DNA from: Herminiimonas sp.
GTDB lineage: Bacteria > Pseudomonadota > Gammaproteobacteria > Burkholderiales > Burkholderiaceae_D
Length of the DNA: 64,000 nt
Assembly: GCA_028292265.1 (NCBI GenBank)
Contig: JAQGMR010000052.1
Location: 62,001 to 126,000, forward strand
Direction of reading: 5' to 3'
A program made the translations under genes and the position numbers. Positions within the stretch are counted from its first letter, which is position 1, and every line of letters starts with the position of its first letter. Positions 1 to 10,267 of this stretch are shown one piece after another. The notes below the pieces were generated by a model. That model saw only the letters and a program-made list of their open reading frames with translations. It had not been told where the DNA came from and ran no database searches.

Positions 1-16
1 ATCTCGAAGGAACATC

Positions 17-505
17 ATGGCCGTACTGCTTACCACCAACCACGGAAAAATCAAGCTCGAACTCGATGAAGCGAAAGCCCCGAAGACGGTCGAAAACTTC
101 CTCGCCTATGTGCGCGCTGGCCACTACGATGGCACCATATTCCATCGCGTCATCGACGGCTTCATGGTTCAGGGCGGTGGCTTTTCGCCCGACATGAAGC
201 AGAAAGCAACGCGCGACCCGGTCGAAAACGAAGCGAAGAACGGCTTGAAAAACGAGCCGTATTCGGTGGCAATGGCTCGCACCTCTGATCCGCATTCCGC
301 ATCTGCTCAATTTTTCATCAACGTCAAGAACAACGCATTCCTTGATGCCCCGGGCCAGGACGGTTGGGGTTACTGCGTTTTCGGCAAGGTGACTGAAGGC
401 ATGGACGTCGTCGACAAGATCAAGGCAGTCAAGACTTCCCGCAGCGGCATGTTCACCGACGTGCCGGTTGAGCCGGTCGTCATCGAAAAGGCCGAAGTCG
501 TTTAA
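17..505 (+). CDS. ppiB: Cytoplasmic peptidyl-prolyl cis-trans isomerase (cyclophilin B)
   Basis: Catalyses cis-trans isomerisation of X-Pro bonds during protein folding. The 162-residue protein is a minimal cyclophilin domain without signal peptide, so it should act in the cytoplasm. Visible family motifs are FHRVIDGFMVQGG (about residues 42-54, with the catalytic Arg) and SAQFFINV (about 96-103). The ATG at 17 is preceded by a GAAGGA ribosome-binding site at 6-11. The gene lies 19 nt before the start chosen for lpxH, a pairing common in betaproteobacteria, so they are probably cotranscribed. Confidence 0.95.
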   Translation: MAVLLTTNHGKIKLELDEAKAPKTVENFLAYVRAGHYDGTIFHRVIDGFMVQGGGFSPDMKQKATRDPVENEAKNGLKNEPYSVAMARTSDPHSASAQFFINVKNNAFLDAPGQDGWGYCVFGKVTEGMDVVDKIKAVKTSRSGMFTDVPVEPVVIEKAEVV

Positions 506-524
506 GCACAAGCGCGTCCCGGCC

Positions 525-1358
525 ATGGACTGCGTCGCGAAGAGCCCCGCTGCCGCCAGCAATGGAATGGACGCCCATGGCGCGCGCTGGCGGGCACTCT
601 TCGTCTCGGATGTGCATCTGCAGCCGAACATGCTTAGGACAACCGAGGCTTTCCTGGGTTTTCTTGGCACGCATGCGCGGCGTGCTTCGGCGCTTTACCT
701 GTTGGGCGATCTCTTCGAGTACTGGGCTGGCGACGACGATATCGACAGCCCTTACCCACGCTCCATCGTGGCGGCGATTCGTGAAGTCACCGATGCTGGA
801 GTCGCGGTGTACTGGATAGCGGGCAACCGCGATTTCCTGGTGGGAGAACGGTTTGCTGCAGAAGCAGGTGTGACTCTGCTGCCGGACCCCTCAATAGTTA
901 GCTTCGATGGCCAACCGGTGATCCTGTCTCACGGAGACGCCGCGTGTACCGATGACGCAGCCTATATGCAGTTCCGCGCGCTGGTTCGTTCGCCAGCCTG
1001 GCAACAGCAATTCCTTTCCATGCCACTTGACGAGCGCAAACAGGCCATCGAAGGCATGCGCTTGCAAAGCAAGGCGGCGCTGCGCAACAAGCCGGCGGAG
1101 ATCATGGATGTCAACGAGGACGAGATCGCGGTTCTGTTTGAATGTGCACAGTCTCGCATCATCATTCACGGCCATACGCACCGTCCTGCAGGCCATCTGT
1201 ACGGTGAGGGCGAAAGCAGCCGCGCACGCTACGTCCTGCCTGACTGGGACTGTGACGCGACGCCGCCACGCGGCGGATGGATTTCGATCGACTTCAGCGG
1301 CGTAGTGCGTCGTCATACGCTCGACGGCAGCGAAATCGTTCAGGAGTCCGCGCGGTGA
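525..1358 (+). CDS. lpxH: UDP-2,3-diacylglucosamine diphosphatase
   Basis: Hydrolyses UDP-2,3-diacylglucosamine to lipid X and UMP in lipid A synthesis, as a peripheral membrane enzyme of the calcineurin-like phosphoesterase superfamily. Metal-ligand motifs are in order: SDVHL (about 28-32), GDLFEYW (61-67), GNRDF (100-104), HGD, and HGHTHRPA near residue 225. The start is uncertain. ATG 525 gives 277 residues; ATG 567 would remove 14 poorly conserved residues and still keep the whole domain. Neither has a strong Shine-Dalgarno. An upstream reading frame exists but would overlap ppiB. Confidence 0.93.
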   Translation: MDCVAKSPAAASNGMDAHGARWRALFVSDVHLQPNMLRTTEAFLGFLGTHARRASALYLLGDLFEYWAGDDDIDSPYPRSIVAAIREVTDAGVAVYWIAGNRDFLVGERFAAEAGVTLLPDPSIVSFDGQPVILSHGDAACTDDAAYMQFRALVRSPAWQQQFLSMPLDERKQAIEGMRLQSKAALRNKPAEIMDVNEDEIAVLFECAQSRIIIHGHTHRPAGHLYGEGESSRARYVLPDWDCDATPPRGGWISIDFSGVVRRHTLDGSEIVQESAR

Positions 1359-1367
1359 AAGAACCGC

Positions 1368-1391
1368 GGCGCCTATGACCGCGCAGGCGCC
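1368..1391. terminator. Inverted repeat between convergent lpxH and cysE
   Basis: GGCGCCT (1368-1374) pairs perfectly with AGGCGCC (1385-1391) around a 10-nt loop. It sits between two convergent stop codons, so it may end transcription from one or both sides. There is no U-tract, hence low confidence. Confidence 0.3.
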
Positions 1392-1405
1392 CTACTATCC
1401 CAACT

Positions 1406-2152
1406 CTACTCAACCATCCTGTTCAGATGATCCGGATCGAATTTTTCGAGCTGCGGTAATACCTCACAACCGATCCCGGCCGCCTTGAGCGCCTGCAGGA
1501 TCCGCTCTATCTGGTGCTCCTGCGTCGCTGCGTTATTGATGACGCCATGCAGCGCCTTGGATACCGGGTCGTCGCCGTCCGGTGTCACGCCATAAGCCGC
1601 AAACATGCGTGCCGCTGCTTCCTTCGGACCACCCGCTTCCTTTTCGACGATACGAGCCGGATTGCCAACGGCAGTTGCACCGGGCGGCACTTCCTTCACG
1701 ACCACGGCATTGGAGCCAACCTTGGCGCCCTCACCCACGGTGAATGCGCCAAGCACCTTGGCGCCGGCGCCGATGATGACACCGCGTCCCAGAGTGGGAT
1801 GGCGTTTCGCCCCCTTGTGGAGTGAGGTGCCGCCGAGTGTCACGCCCTGATAGATCGTGCAGTCGTCACCGACTTCGGCGGTCTCGCCAATCACGACGCC
1901 AAAGCCATGGTCAATGAAAACACGGCTGCCGATGGTGGCGCCTGGATGGATTTCGATGCCCGTCAGTCCGCGTCCGATATGGGAAGTGAAACGGCCCAGC
2001 CATTTGAAATTGCGCGTCCAGAAGTACTTTGCGAGGCGATGCAACGCAATGGCATGCAGTCCCGGATAGCACGTGATGACCTCCCACGCATTGCGCGCGG
2101 CAGGGTCACGTTCGATGATGCTGGCGATATCGTCACGCAGGCGATTAAACAT
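1406..2152 (-). CDS. cysE: Serine O-acetyltransferase
   Basis: Makes O-acetylserine from serine and acetyl-CoA, the first step of cysteine synthesis. The 248-residue protein has a short N-terminal helical part, then left-handed beta-helix hexapeptide repeats. The catalytic DHG is at about 81-83 and is followed by [13 protein letters not shown]. The short N-terminal region resembles the EpsC/short SAT type rather than the longer enteric CysE. I chose ATG 2152 because MFNRLRDDI is the usual N-terminus; sequence upstream in the same frame has no family character. The C-terminal tail is long and acidic and may carry the cysteine-feedback/CysK-binding function. Confidence 0.93.
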   Translation of the reverse strand: MFNRLRDDIASIIERDPAARNAWEVITCYPGLHAIALHRLAKYFWTRNFKWLGRFTSHIGRGLTGIEIHPGATIGSRVFIDHGFGVVIGETAEVGDDCTIYQGVTLGGTSLHKGAKRHPTLGRGVIIGAGAKVLGAFTVGEGAKVGSNAVVVKEVPPGATAVGNPARIVEKEAGGPKEAAARMFAAYGVTPDGDDPVSKALHGVINNAATQEHQIERILQALKAAGIGCEVLPQLEKFDPDHLNRMVE

Positions 2153-2243
2153 GGAGGTTGCATGGAGATTGCATGGAAATTTCAAATTGAATAACCCAAT
2201 GGTACCGGGTTCGCCGTTGCACTGCAGGACAGTCCTCAGACCC

Positions 2244-2975
2244 TCAAGTCCGCTGGCGCAGCGCTTCGTACAGACAAATACCGGAGGCAACCGACACGTT
2301 CAGGCTTTCCACAGCGCCCAGCATCGGCACACTGACGAGCAGGTCGCATGTCTCGCGCGTCAGGCGGCGCATGCCCTCTCCTTCGGACCCCATGACTAGC
2401 GCGACAGGACCTTTGAAGTCGGCTTCGAAGATTGTCTTCGGAGCATCGTCCGTGGTGCCGATCAGCCAGATATCGCGTTCCTTCAACTCACGCAGGGTGC
2501 GCGCGAGATTGGTGACGGTAATGTAGGGCACCGTTTCGGCCGCGCCACTCGCAACCTTGGCGGCGGTTGCGTTCAGGCCAACGGCGCGGTCCTTCGGCGC
2601 AATGACGGCATGGGCGCCTGCACCGTCGGCAACCCGCAGACAGGCGCCGAGGTTGTGCGGATCGGTGATGCCGTCCAGTACCAGCAGCAGCGGCGGGCCC
2701 TCGATTGCGTCAAGCAACTCGTCGAGGTTACGCGCCAGGGAAAGTGCGCCGGCCCGGGCCACGACGCCCTGATGGCGTCGAGTACCCACCATACTGGAGA
2801 GGCGCGCATCGTCGGCCTGGATGACGCGCACGTTGGCAGACTTCGCAGCCGCGACCAGGTCGTGCATGCGGCGATCGTGGCGATCGGCATCGACATAAAC
2901 TTCCTCGACGCTCGACGCCTCGTGGCGGATACGGGACGTGACGGCATGGAAGCCGAATATCAATCTGTTTTTCAC
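2244..2975 (-). CDS. rlmB: 23S rRNA (guanosine-2'-O)-methyltransferase
   Basis: SPOUT-family methyltransferase that methylates the 2'-O of G2251 in 23S rRNA. Family motifs are [29 protein letters not shown] and [10 protein letters not shown], which build the trefoil-knot SAM site. With the GTG start at 2975 it is 243 residues, the same length as the enteric enzyme. The GTG lies one nucleotide after the rnr stop codon, so it is probably translated by coupling in an rnr-rlmB operon, as in many beta- and gammaproteobacteria. The N-terminal substrate-binding domain ([10 protein letters not shown]...) is intact. Confidence 0.93.
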   Translation of the reverse strand: MKNRLIFGFHAVTSRIRHEASSVEEVYVDADRHDRRMHDLVAAAKSANVRVIQADDARLSSMVGTRRHQGVVARAGALSLARNLDELLDAIEGPPLLLVLDGITDPHNLGACLRVADGAGAHAVIAPKDRAVGLNATAAKVASGAAETVPYITVTNLARTLRELKERDIWLIGTTDDAPKTIFEADFKGPVALVMGSEGEGMRRLTRETCDLLVSVPMLGAVESLNVSVASGICLYEALRQRT

Positions 2976-2976
2976 G

Positions 2977-5535
2977 TCAGTGCTTTCTCTTTGGAGTTTT
3001 GGCTTGTCCGCGCGGTGCCTTGGCCGTGCGCGATGGTGGCGCGGCCTTGCCGCCAGACCGCGACGCACCCTTGGTGCTTCGCGTGTCCTTCGCCGTTTTC
3101 GCTTCCTTGACGGCCTTGGTGCCCTTGGCTCCCCGCGCTCTACCAGCGGCGGCAATCTCGGGCAAGTCCTTCGGCGCCACCAGCAGCGCTGCTTCGGTAC
3201 GCGGGCGCGATTTGCGCTCGCGGGCCTGGCCTTCGCTGTCTGCCCGTTTCGATTCGTTCTTCAGAATCGTCTTGATGCCGGGCTCGCTCACGAGCCGCAA
3301 ATCGATCTTGCGCGCATCAAGGTCAACCCGGCTGACCTGTACAGTAACGCGATCAGTCAACTGATAACGTATGCCGGTCCGTTCGCCGCGCAACTCATGC
3401 CGCGCATCGTCAAACTGGAAGTAATCGGCGCCCAACTCGGTGACATGCACCAGGCCTTCGATGTACAGCGCATCGAGTTGAACGAAGATGCCGAAGCTGG
3501 CAACGCCGGAGATGGTGCCGGTAAATTCTTCGCCGAGCTTGTCGCGGATGAAGTAGCACTTCAGCCACGCTTCGACGTCGCGCGAAGCCTCATCAGCCCG
3601 CCGTTCATTGGCGGAACAATGGATGCCGAGCGACTCCCAAATCGCCACGCCGCTTTGCGCCTTGCCTTCCGGGTGCCCTTCTTTCTTGCGGGTGTTCTCG
3701 GCTTTCTCCTTTGCCTCGGCGCGCATCTTGCGCGCCCCGGGCGACACAATGGTGTTCAAGCTGCTGATGTCGATGCCCTTCGGCTCATAGCGCTTGCCTT
3801 GCAAGATCGCCTTGATCGCACGGTGCGTGAGCAAGTCTGGATAGCGCCGGATGGGGCTGGTGAAGTGCGCATAGGCCTCGTAGGAAAGACCGAAGTGCCC
3901 GATGTTCTCGGGGCTGTAGACCGCCTGCTGCATGGAGCGCAGCAGCATGGTTTGCAGCAGCAACGCATCCGGCCGCGCCTTGACCTTCGGCATCAGTTCC
4001 GCATAGTCCGAGGCAGAGGGCGCATCGCCGCCGCCCAGGTTCAGTCCGACCTGCTTCAGGAAGGTGCGCAACTGGGTGAGTTTTTCTTCGCGCGGGCCGG
4101 CATGGACCCGATAAAGACCCGGCTGCTTGTGGCGCGCCAGAAGGTCTGCTGCGCAAACATTAGCCGCCAACATGCATTCCTCTATCAGGCGATGCGCATC
4201 GTTGCGGGTCCGCGGCAGGATTTGCTCTATCTTGCCGGCCGCATTGCAGACGATGTAAGTCTCGGTCGTTTCAAAGTCGATGGCGCCGCGCGCATGACGC
4301 GCTTGCAGCAAGGCCTGGAAAACTTCGTATAGATGCTGCAGGTGTGGCACAAGCGCCGGCCGGCGCGCAGCCTCGGTACCGCGCGTGTTGCCCAGTATGG
4401 CGGCGACTTCCGTATAGGTCAGGCGCGCTGCAGAGTGAATTACAGCGGGATAAAACTGGTACGCCTTGATCTCGCCCTTGGCGGAGATAACGGCGTCGCA
4501 AACCAGCGTCAAGCGGTCGACCGCAGGGTTTAGCGAGCACAGCCCGTTCGAGAGCTTTTCCGGCAGCATCGGAATTACGCGACGAGGGAAATACACCGAG
4601 GTGCTGCGTTCGAGTGCATCAACGTCGAGCGCATCGTTTGGCTTCACATAGTGGCTCACGTCGGCGATGGCGACCAGCATGCGAAAACCGTTGGCGCGAC
4701 CGATCTTGACGGGCTCACAGTAGACCGCATCGTCGAAGTCGCGCGCATCTTCGCCATCGATGGTGACCATCGGAATGTCGCGAAGGTCAACGCGGTCGGC
4801 GAGATCCGCCGGGCGGACTTCTCCAGGCAATACTGCGGCGAGCGCCTTCGCTTCGGCCGAAAACTCATGCGGCACGCCATACTTGCGCACCGCAATTTCT
4901 ATCTCCATGCCAGGGTCGTCAATGTCTCCCAGTACTTCGACGATTCTGCCGACCGGTTGCGTATAGCGCGACGGCTGCTCGGTCAATTCAACGCTGACGA
5001 CCTGCCCTGTTTTTGCCTTGCCGGGCGATCCAGCCAGCAGAATGTCCTGCCCGATGCGCTTGTCTTCCGGGACGATGATCCATGCGCCGTTCTCGTTAAG
5101 GAGACGGCCAATGACATGCGTGTTGGCACGGTCGACAACTTCCACGATCGTGCCTTCAGGACGGCCGCGGCGGTCCGTGCCGATGATACGAGCCTGGACC
5201 CGGTCACCGTTCAGCACCTTCTGCATTTCCTTTTCAGGAAGGAATACATCCGCGCTGCCGTCGTCAGGGATCAGGAAGCCGTACCCCTCGCGGTGTCCGC
5301 TGACGCGTCCTTCAATGAAGCTAGTGAGGTTGGCCAGTTGATAATGGCCGGAGCGGCTCGGTTTGATCTGGCCGTCGCGTTCCATCGCGGTGAGTCGGCG
5401 CGAGAGGCCGTCAAGCTCCTCGTCAGTGACGTTCAGAACGCTGGCAATGGCCGCGAGGTCTTGTGGCTCGCTCGCCGTGCGCAGTATGCCGAGAATCTCT
5501 TCCCGGCTCGGAATAGTGTAAGAAAATTTGCTCAA
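2977..5535 (-). CDS. rnr: Ribonuclease R
   Basis: Processive 3'-5' exoribonuclease that degrades structured RNA and takes part in rRNA and tmRNA quality control. The 852-residue protein has an N-terminal winged-helix region, cold-shock-like OB domains, the RNB catalytic domain ([13 protein letters not shown] near 260-275, with the Mg-binding aspartates), an S1 domain near 640-730 and a Lys/Ala/Thr-rich basic tail of about 80 residues. The start is TTG at 5535: residues after it ([14 protein letters not shown]) look like the conserved N-terminus, no ATG is available upstream before the frame runs out, and no clear Shine-Dalgarno is present. It is the first gene of the rnr-rlmB unit. Confidence 0.95.
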   Translation of the reverse strand: MSKFSYTIPSREEILGILRTASEPQDLAAIASVLNVTDEELDGLSRRLTAMERDGQIKPSRSGHYQLANLTSFIEGRVSGHREGYGFLIPDDGSADVFLPEKEMQKVLNGDRVQARIIGTDRRGRPEGTIVEVVDRANTHVIGRLLNENGAWIIVPEDKRIGQDILLAGSPGKAKTGQVVSVELTEQPSRYTQPVGRIVEVLGDIDDPGMEIEIAVRKYGVPHEFSAEAKALAAVLPGEVRPADLADRVDLRDIPMVTIDGEDARDFDDAVYCEPVKIGRANGFRMLVAIADVSHYVKPNDALDVDALERSTSVYFPRRVIPMLPEKLSNGLCSLNPAVDRLTLVCDAVISAKGEIKAYQFYPAVIHSAARLTYTEVAAILGNTRGTEAARRPALVPHLQHLYEVFQALLQARHARGAIDFETTETYIVCNAAGKIEQILPRTRNDAHRLIEECMLAANVCAADLLARHKQPGLYRVHAGPREEKLTQLRTFLKQVGLNLGGGDAPSASDYAELMPKVKARPDALLLQTMLLRSMQQAVYSPENIGHFGLSYEAYAHFTSPIRRYPDLLTHRAIKAILQGKRYEPKGIDISSLNTIVSPGARKMRAEAKEKAENTRKKEGHPEGKAQSGVAIWESLGIHCSANERRADEASRDVEAWLKCYFIRDKLGEEFTGTISGVASFGIFVQLDALYIEGLVHVTELGADYFQFDDARHELRGERTGIRYQLTDRVTVQVSRVDLDARKIDLRLVSEPGIKTILKNESKRADSEGQARERKSRPRTEAALLVAPKDLPEIAAAGRARGAKGTKAVKEAKTAKDTRSTKGASRSGGKAAPPSRTAKAPRGQAKTPKRKH

Positions 5536-5602
5536 AAGTTTTTTGTTTGGTTGGTAATTGAGGTTGCGCGCTTGAGGCGCGTGGGTGGTTCATGATTCAT
5601 TG

Positions 5603-5631
5603 ATACTAACTTTGCTAGTGTAACGGTTCAA
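5603..5631 (-). promoter_or_regulatory. Probable sigma70 promoter of rnr
   Basis: On the minus strand TTGAAC (5626-5631) and TAGTAT (5603-5608) are separated by exactly 17 nt. They lie about 70 nt before the rnr start, which gives a leader of roughly 60 nt. Confidence 0.5.
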
Positions 5632-5729
5632 TCTCGCCTTTGCCTATGCTGCGTGAAGGCATGCATGCAGGCGCCTGAAAAACCAGTTCGACTAACGGAA
5701 AAACAGAACCTTATATCGCTGCAAGTGAA

Positions 5730-5757
5730 TTGACTTCGAGAAGTTTTCCGCTATAAT
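5730..5757 (+). promoter_or_regulatory. Sigma70 promoter of tRNA-Leu
   Basis: TTGACT (5730-5735) and a perfect TATAAT (5752-5757) are separated by 16 nt and end 14 nt before the tRNA. This places the expected transcription start a few bases upstream of the mature 5' end. Confidence 0.75.
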
Positions 5758-5771
5758 TTCGTCTCTTCGCT

Positions 5772-5856
5772 GCCCACGTGGCGGAATTGGTAGACGCGCA
5801 TGGTTCAGGTCCATGTGCCGCAAGGTGTGGGGGTTCGAGTCCCTCCGTGGGCACCA
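5772..5856 (+). tRNA. tRNA-Leu (anticodon CAG)
   Basis: An 85-nt gene with encoded CCA (5854-5856). The acceptor stem GCCCACG pairs with CGTGGGC (5846-5852). It has the GGTAGACGC D-arm/loop typical of leucine tRNAs, the anticodon loop TTCAGGT, a long variable arm, and the T-loop GTTCGAGTC. It reads CUG codons. The gene is monocistronic between rnr (divergent) and a convergent phosphoribosyltransferase gene. Confidence 0.97.
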
Positions 5857-5862
5857 AAATTT

Positions 5863-5888
5863 GAAAGGTCCGCTTCGGCGGGCCTTTC
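5863..5888 (+). terminator. Hairpin terminator after tRNA-Leu
   Basis: GAAAGGTCCGC (5863-5873) and GCGGGCCTTTC (5878-5888) form an 11-bp stem with one wobble, closed by a TTCG tetraloop (5874-5877). It starts 7 nt after the CCA end. There is only a weak T-stretch afterwards. Confidence 0.6.
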
Positions 5889-5906
5889 ATCGTTTACAGC
5901 CCACGA

Positions 5907-5998
5907 GCAAAGCGCCTGCGCGCTTTGCGGGAGGGACTCGAAAGACCTGGCTTGCAAGCCAGGTCGGGGTCGCGGAACGTGACCGAGTCCCTCCGTGG
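5907..5998. repeat. Nested palindromic element carrying a copy of the tRNA T-arm
   Basis: A perfect 9-bp hairpin (GCAAAGCGC 5907-5915 / GCGCTTTGC 5920-5928) is followed by a larger structure. GGAGGGACTCG (5930-5940) pairs with CGAGTCCCTCC (5984-5994) and encloses a perfect 22-bp palindrome at 5944-5965. The right arm, 15 nt at 5984-5998, is identical to the tRNA-Leu T-arm/acceptor stretch at 5836-5850. It may be a decayed integration scar, a palindromic REP-like element or a processing structure; sequence alone does not decide. Confidence 0.65.
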
Positions 5999-6007
5999 CC
6001 TTTTCTC

Positions 6008-6562
6008 TTACTTGTGTTCGCCCTTCTTCATCCACGCTGCCAACTGGTGTGGACGCAGACCGTCGTATTCCTCGAATGGCTGGTGGATCCACGGATTGGT
6101 TTCGAGGTATTCCAGGTAGTAGTCTGGCTTAACCGACGAACATCCCTTGCACCAGATCACAGCCGAGCGAACTTCCGTCACTGCGGGAAAATTGTCTTTG
6201 AGGTGATGCTGGACGCGCTCCAGCGTGACACCGGAATCGACCAGGTCGTCGACCAGAAGTAGCCGCCCGGCCAGTGAGCCGCGAGTCATGGTGATGTAGC
6301 GCGCGATATCGAGTTCGCCTTGTACCGTGCCCTCTTCCTCGCGATAGGAACTGGTCGAAAGTATAGCCAGCGGCACATCGAAAATGCGGGAGAACATATC
6401 GCCAGGCCGCAGGCCACCGCGGGCCAGGCACAGCACCTGGTCGAACTTCCACCCCGACTCGTACACCATGTGGGCCAATCTTTCGACGCAGCGGTGATAC
6501 TGATCCCATGAAACCCAGAGATCCTTGTCGGTCGATACCGGAACTTCTTTTTTTTCCATCAT
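6008..6562 (-). CDS. Purine-type phosphoribosyltransferase
   Basis: A type I phosphoribosyltransferase of 184 residues, probably for purine salvage (Gpt/Hpt-like). It has the PRPP-binding loop LLLVDDLVDSGVTLE (middle of the protein) and an upstream CLARGGLRPG substrate loop. ATG 6562 and ATG 6559 are adjacent alternatives. The start lies 4 nt after the purA stop, so the two are almost certainly cotranscribed and joined in purine metabolism. The exact base specificity cannot be told from the sequence. Confidence 0.85.
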   Translation of the reverse strand: MMEKKEVPVSTDKDLWVSWDQYHRCVERLAHMVYESGWKFDQVLCLARGGLRPGDMFSRIFDVPLAILSTSSYREEEGTVQGELDIARYITMTRGSLAGRLLLVDDLVDSGVTLERVQHHLKDNFPAVTEVRSAVIWCKGCSSVKPDYYLEYLETNPWIHQPFEEYDGLRPHQLAAWMKKGEHK

Positions 6563-6566
6563 GAAG

Positions 6567-7907
<1,341 letters not shown>

Positions 7908-7934
7908 TTACTACTGATACCTCTGAATCTCTAA

Positions 7935-7980
7935 CACTTCGGACAATTCTGACACTTCGGATAATTCTGACGCTTCGGAC
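7935..7980. repeat. Short 18-nt tandem repeat between hisZ and purA
   Basis: An 18-nt unit beginning CACTTCGGA occurs at 7935-7952 and 7953-7970, with one substitution between the two, and a third partial copy (CGCTTCGGAC) follows at 7971-7980. It fills part of the 140-nt gap between hisZ and purA and shows no coding potential. Confidence 0.75.
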
Positions 7981-8005
7981 ACCGCCGATACCGCTGCAGT
8001 CGGCC

Positions 8006-9157
8006 CTATTCGAGAATACGAATTTCCCAGCTCCCATTTTCTTGCACGAGCACCCGGTCGCAATCGAATTCTTCCTGATCATTTTCATGACCAGGCAAAT
8101 GCTGGATAACGGTTTCGCCGGCGAAGCGCAGCTTCGCGATCCGTTCGCGCAGGTCGGCTTCCCGCCCCCATGGTGCCCGAATGGCCCGCTTGCGGGGAGC
8201 ACCAGGCATGAGTCGCGCAAGTTCGCGCAAATCCATCGAGAACCCCGTTGCGGGACGCGCCCGGCCGAAGGCTTCGCCCACATGATCGTAACGACCGCCA
8301 CGCGCCATGGCATTTGGCAAGCCCGGCACGTAGAGCGAAAACATCGGCCCGCTTTCGTACTGATAGCCGCTCAGATCTGCCAGATCGATAGCGACTTTGC
8401 CTGAACCGGCGACTTCGCACAGGGAGTCAAGTTCATCCAGAGCCTTCGCGATCGACGCATCCTGAGGAAGCGTTTTCCGTGCGAGCCCAAGCACCTCTCT
8501 ATCGCCGTACAGCCCTGGCAGCGCCAACAAGGCGTTGCGTGTGGTCTTTTCATAGCGCGCAGTCAATGTCTCGAGTCCTGGTACATCCTTGGCACGAAGC
8601 AGTCGGGTAATTTCCTGCTCATCGCGGCGCGCCGCGGGATCGAATCCGAGAATGGCTCGCAAAACGCCGACATGGGACATGTCGAGCCGCACTTCCGTAA
8701 AGCCTGCGAGCGCCATGGAACCGAGCGCCAACTCCTGAATTTCAGCATCCGCTTCCAGCCCTGCGTGCCCATAGATTTCGGCGCCGATCTGCAAAGGCTC
8801 CCGTGTGGCATGCAGCCCGGACGGCAGCGTATGCAGAACGCTACCAACGTAGCAGAGTCGGGTAACAGCGGTCCGATTCAGGAGGTGCGCATCGATGCGC
8901 GCCACTTGCGTTGTCATGTCGGCGCGCACGCCCATGGTTCGTCCGGAAAGCTGGTCGACCAGCTTGAACATGCGCAGGTCCATGTCGTGCCCGCCGACCG
9001 GCAGCAGTGACTCCAGGTACTCAAGCATCGGCGGCATGACCAGTTCATAGCCGTACAGGCGAAACTGGTCCAGCAGCCGGCGGCGCAGTTCTTCTATCTT
9101 GCGCGCTTCAGACGGCAAGACGTCGGCGATGTTTTCAGGAAGCAGCCAATTCGGCAT
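8006..9157 (-). CDS. hisZ: ATP phosphoribosyltransferase regulatory subunit
   Basis: A HisRS-like protein without tRNA charging activity that completes the short-form HisG in the first step of histidine synthesis. The 383-residue protein has the class II synthetase fold (start [15 protein letters not shown], motif-2-like [10 protein letters not shown]). It lacks the anticodon-binding domain and the full histidine-binding signature seen in true HisRS, which is encoded separately at 16432-17814. Its presence implies a short HisG elsewhere in the genome. Confidence 0.92.
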   Translation of the reverse strand: MPNWLLPENIADVLPSEARKIEELRRRLLDQFRLYGYELVMPPMLEYLESLLPVGGHDMDLRMFKLVDQLSGRTMGVRADMTTQVARIDAHLLNRTAVTRLCYVGSVLHTLPSGLHATREPLQIGAEIYGHAGLEADAEIQELALGSMALAGFTEVRLDMSHVGVLRAILGFDPAARRDEQEITRLLRAKDVPGLETLTARYEKTTRNALLALPGLYGDREVLGLARKTLPQDASIAKALDELDSLCEVAGSGKVAIDLADLSGYQYESGPMFSLYVPGLPNAMARGGRYDHVGEAFGRARPATGFSMDLRELARLMPGAPRKRAIRAPWGREADLRERIAKLRFAGETVIQHLPGHENDQEEFDCDRVLVQENGSWEIRILE

Positions 9158-9178
9158 GGGAAGGTCAGACGCGGTAGA

Positions 9179-9373
9179 TCAGAAAAATAATTTGACTATG
9201 GCAAGCAGTGATCCGCCGGCGCCAAACAGAACCATGCCGAGGAAGCGGACCTGTCCATCGGACCATTTGGTAATGCGCTCAAATGTCTGGCGCCATTGCC
9301 GCGGAAACAAGAACGGCAGGATGCCTTCGGCCAGCAACATCAACCCAAGCGCCATTGTCCACGAGCTACTCAC
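9179..9373 (-). CDS. DUF2065 small membrane protein (YjeT-like)
   Basis: A 64-residue protein with two hydrophobic segments (about 6-22 and 43-62) around a basic linker (PRQWRQTFERITKW), matching the DUF2065 family. In many proteobacteria this gene follows hflC, as here: it starts 12 nt after the hflC stop. Its function is unknown; a small inner-membrane partner of the HflKC complex is only an inference from position. Confidence 0.85.
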   Translation of the reverse strand: MSSSWTMALGLMLLAEGILPFLFPRQWRQTFERITKWSDGQVRFLGMVLFGAGGSLLAIVKLFF

Positions 9374-9385
9374 CGTGCGCCAGCA

Positions 9386-10267
9386 TCATTTTTTTCCGCT
9401 GACGTCCGGACTGCGGAAATAGCGGAAGAATTCCGATGCAGGGTCAACCACCATGACATCGCTGCGCGATCGGAAGCTGGAGCGATAAGCTTCCAGGCTT
9501 CGGTAGAACTTGAAAAACTCCGGACTGAGGCTGAATGCCTGGGCATAAATTTGCGATGCCTTGCCGTCGCCATCACCGCGTATGCCCTCTGCGTCGCGAT
9601 AGGCTTCGGCCAGAATCACGGTGCGTTGACGATCAGCATCAGCGCGGATCTTTTCCGACTCGGCGGCGCCGGTGGAACGCAGCTCATTGGCAACCCGCGT
9701 ACGCTCTGCTTTCATGCGGTCGTAAACCGATGCATTGATCTGTTCTACGTAGTCCACCCGCTTCAGGCGTACGTCGATAATTTCAACGCCGATCTGCCTT
9801 GCTTCCTCGGCGACCTTGCTGCCGATAGAACTCATGACTTTGTCACGCTCGCCGGAAATGACCTCGCGCACTGTGCGCTTGGTGATTTCATCGTTTAGTG
9901 CGGCCTTGATGATCTGCGCCATGCGGTCCTGCGCACGACGCTCATCGCCAGTAAAGCTGATGAAATAAAGCCGGGGGTCGACGATATGCCATTTAACAAA
10001 GGCATCGACCAGGATGTTTTTCTTCTCTGCGGTAATGAAACGGTCGGCCTCCGGTGTGTCCAGAGTGAGGATCCGCTTGTCGAGGAAGATCACGTTCTGG
10101 AACGGTGGCGGCAACTTGAAGTGCAAGCCTGGCGTACTGATGACCTGCTTGACTTCACCTAGCGCAAAGACAATGGCGTATTGACGCTGGTCGACGACAA
10201 ACAGCGTCGACATAAGGATGGCCAGAGCAATTACACCGGCGATAATCCACGATACGAGGCGGTTCAT
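9386..10267 (-). CDS. hflC: HflC, SPFH-family modulator of FtsH protease
   Basis: Inner-membrane protein with an N-terminal transmembrane helix (about 5-24) and a large periplasmic SPFH/band-7 domain. With HflK it forms the cage around FtsH that controls membrane-protein turnover. At 293 residues it is normal length. The ATG at 10267 overlaps the hflK stop, so translation is coupled and should give equal amounts of the two subunits. Confidence 0.95.
   Translation of the reverse strand: MNRLVSWIIAGVIALAILMSTLFVVDQRQYAIVFALGEVKQVISTPGLHFKLPPPFQNVIFLDKRILTLDTPEADRFITAEKKNILVDAFVKWHIVDPRLYFISFTGDERRAQDRMAQIIKAALNDEITKRTVREVISGERDKVMSSIGSKVAEEARQIGVEIIDVRLKRVDYVEQINASVYDRMKAERTRVANELRSTGAAESEKIRADADRQRTVILAEAYRDAEGIRGDGDGKASQIYAQAFSLSPEFFKFYRSLEAYRSSFRSRSDVMVVDPASEFFRYFRSPDVSGKK

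Noticed and set aside
2938-4332. 464-codon open frame on the plus strand
   Set aside because: Antisense to rnr, whose RNase R protein is unmistakable; the plus-strand translation has no family character and is a high-GC shadow.
7935-7980. Possible CRISPR array from the short repeats near purA
   Set aside because: Units are 18 nt, directly adjacent with no spacers, and only two and a half copies.
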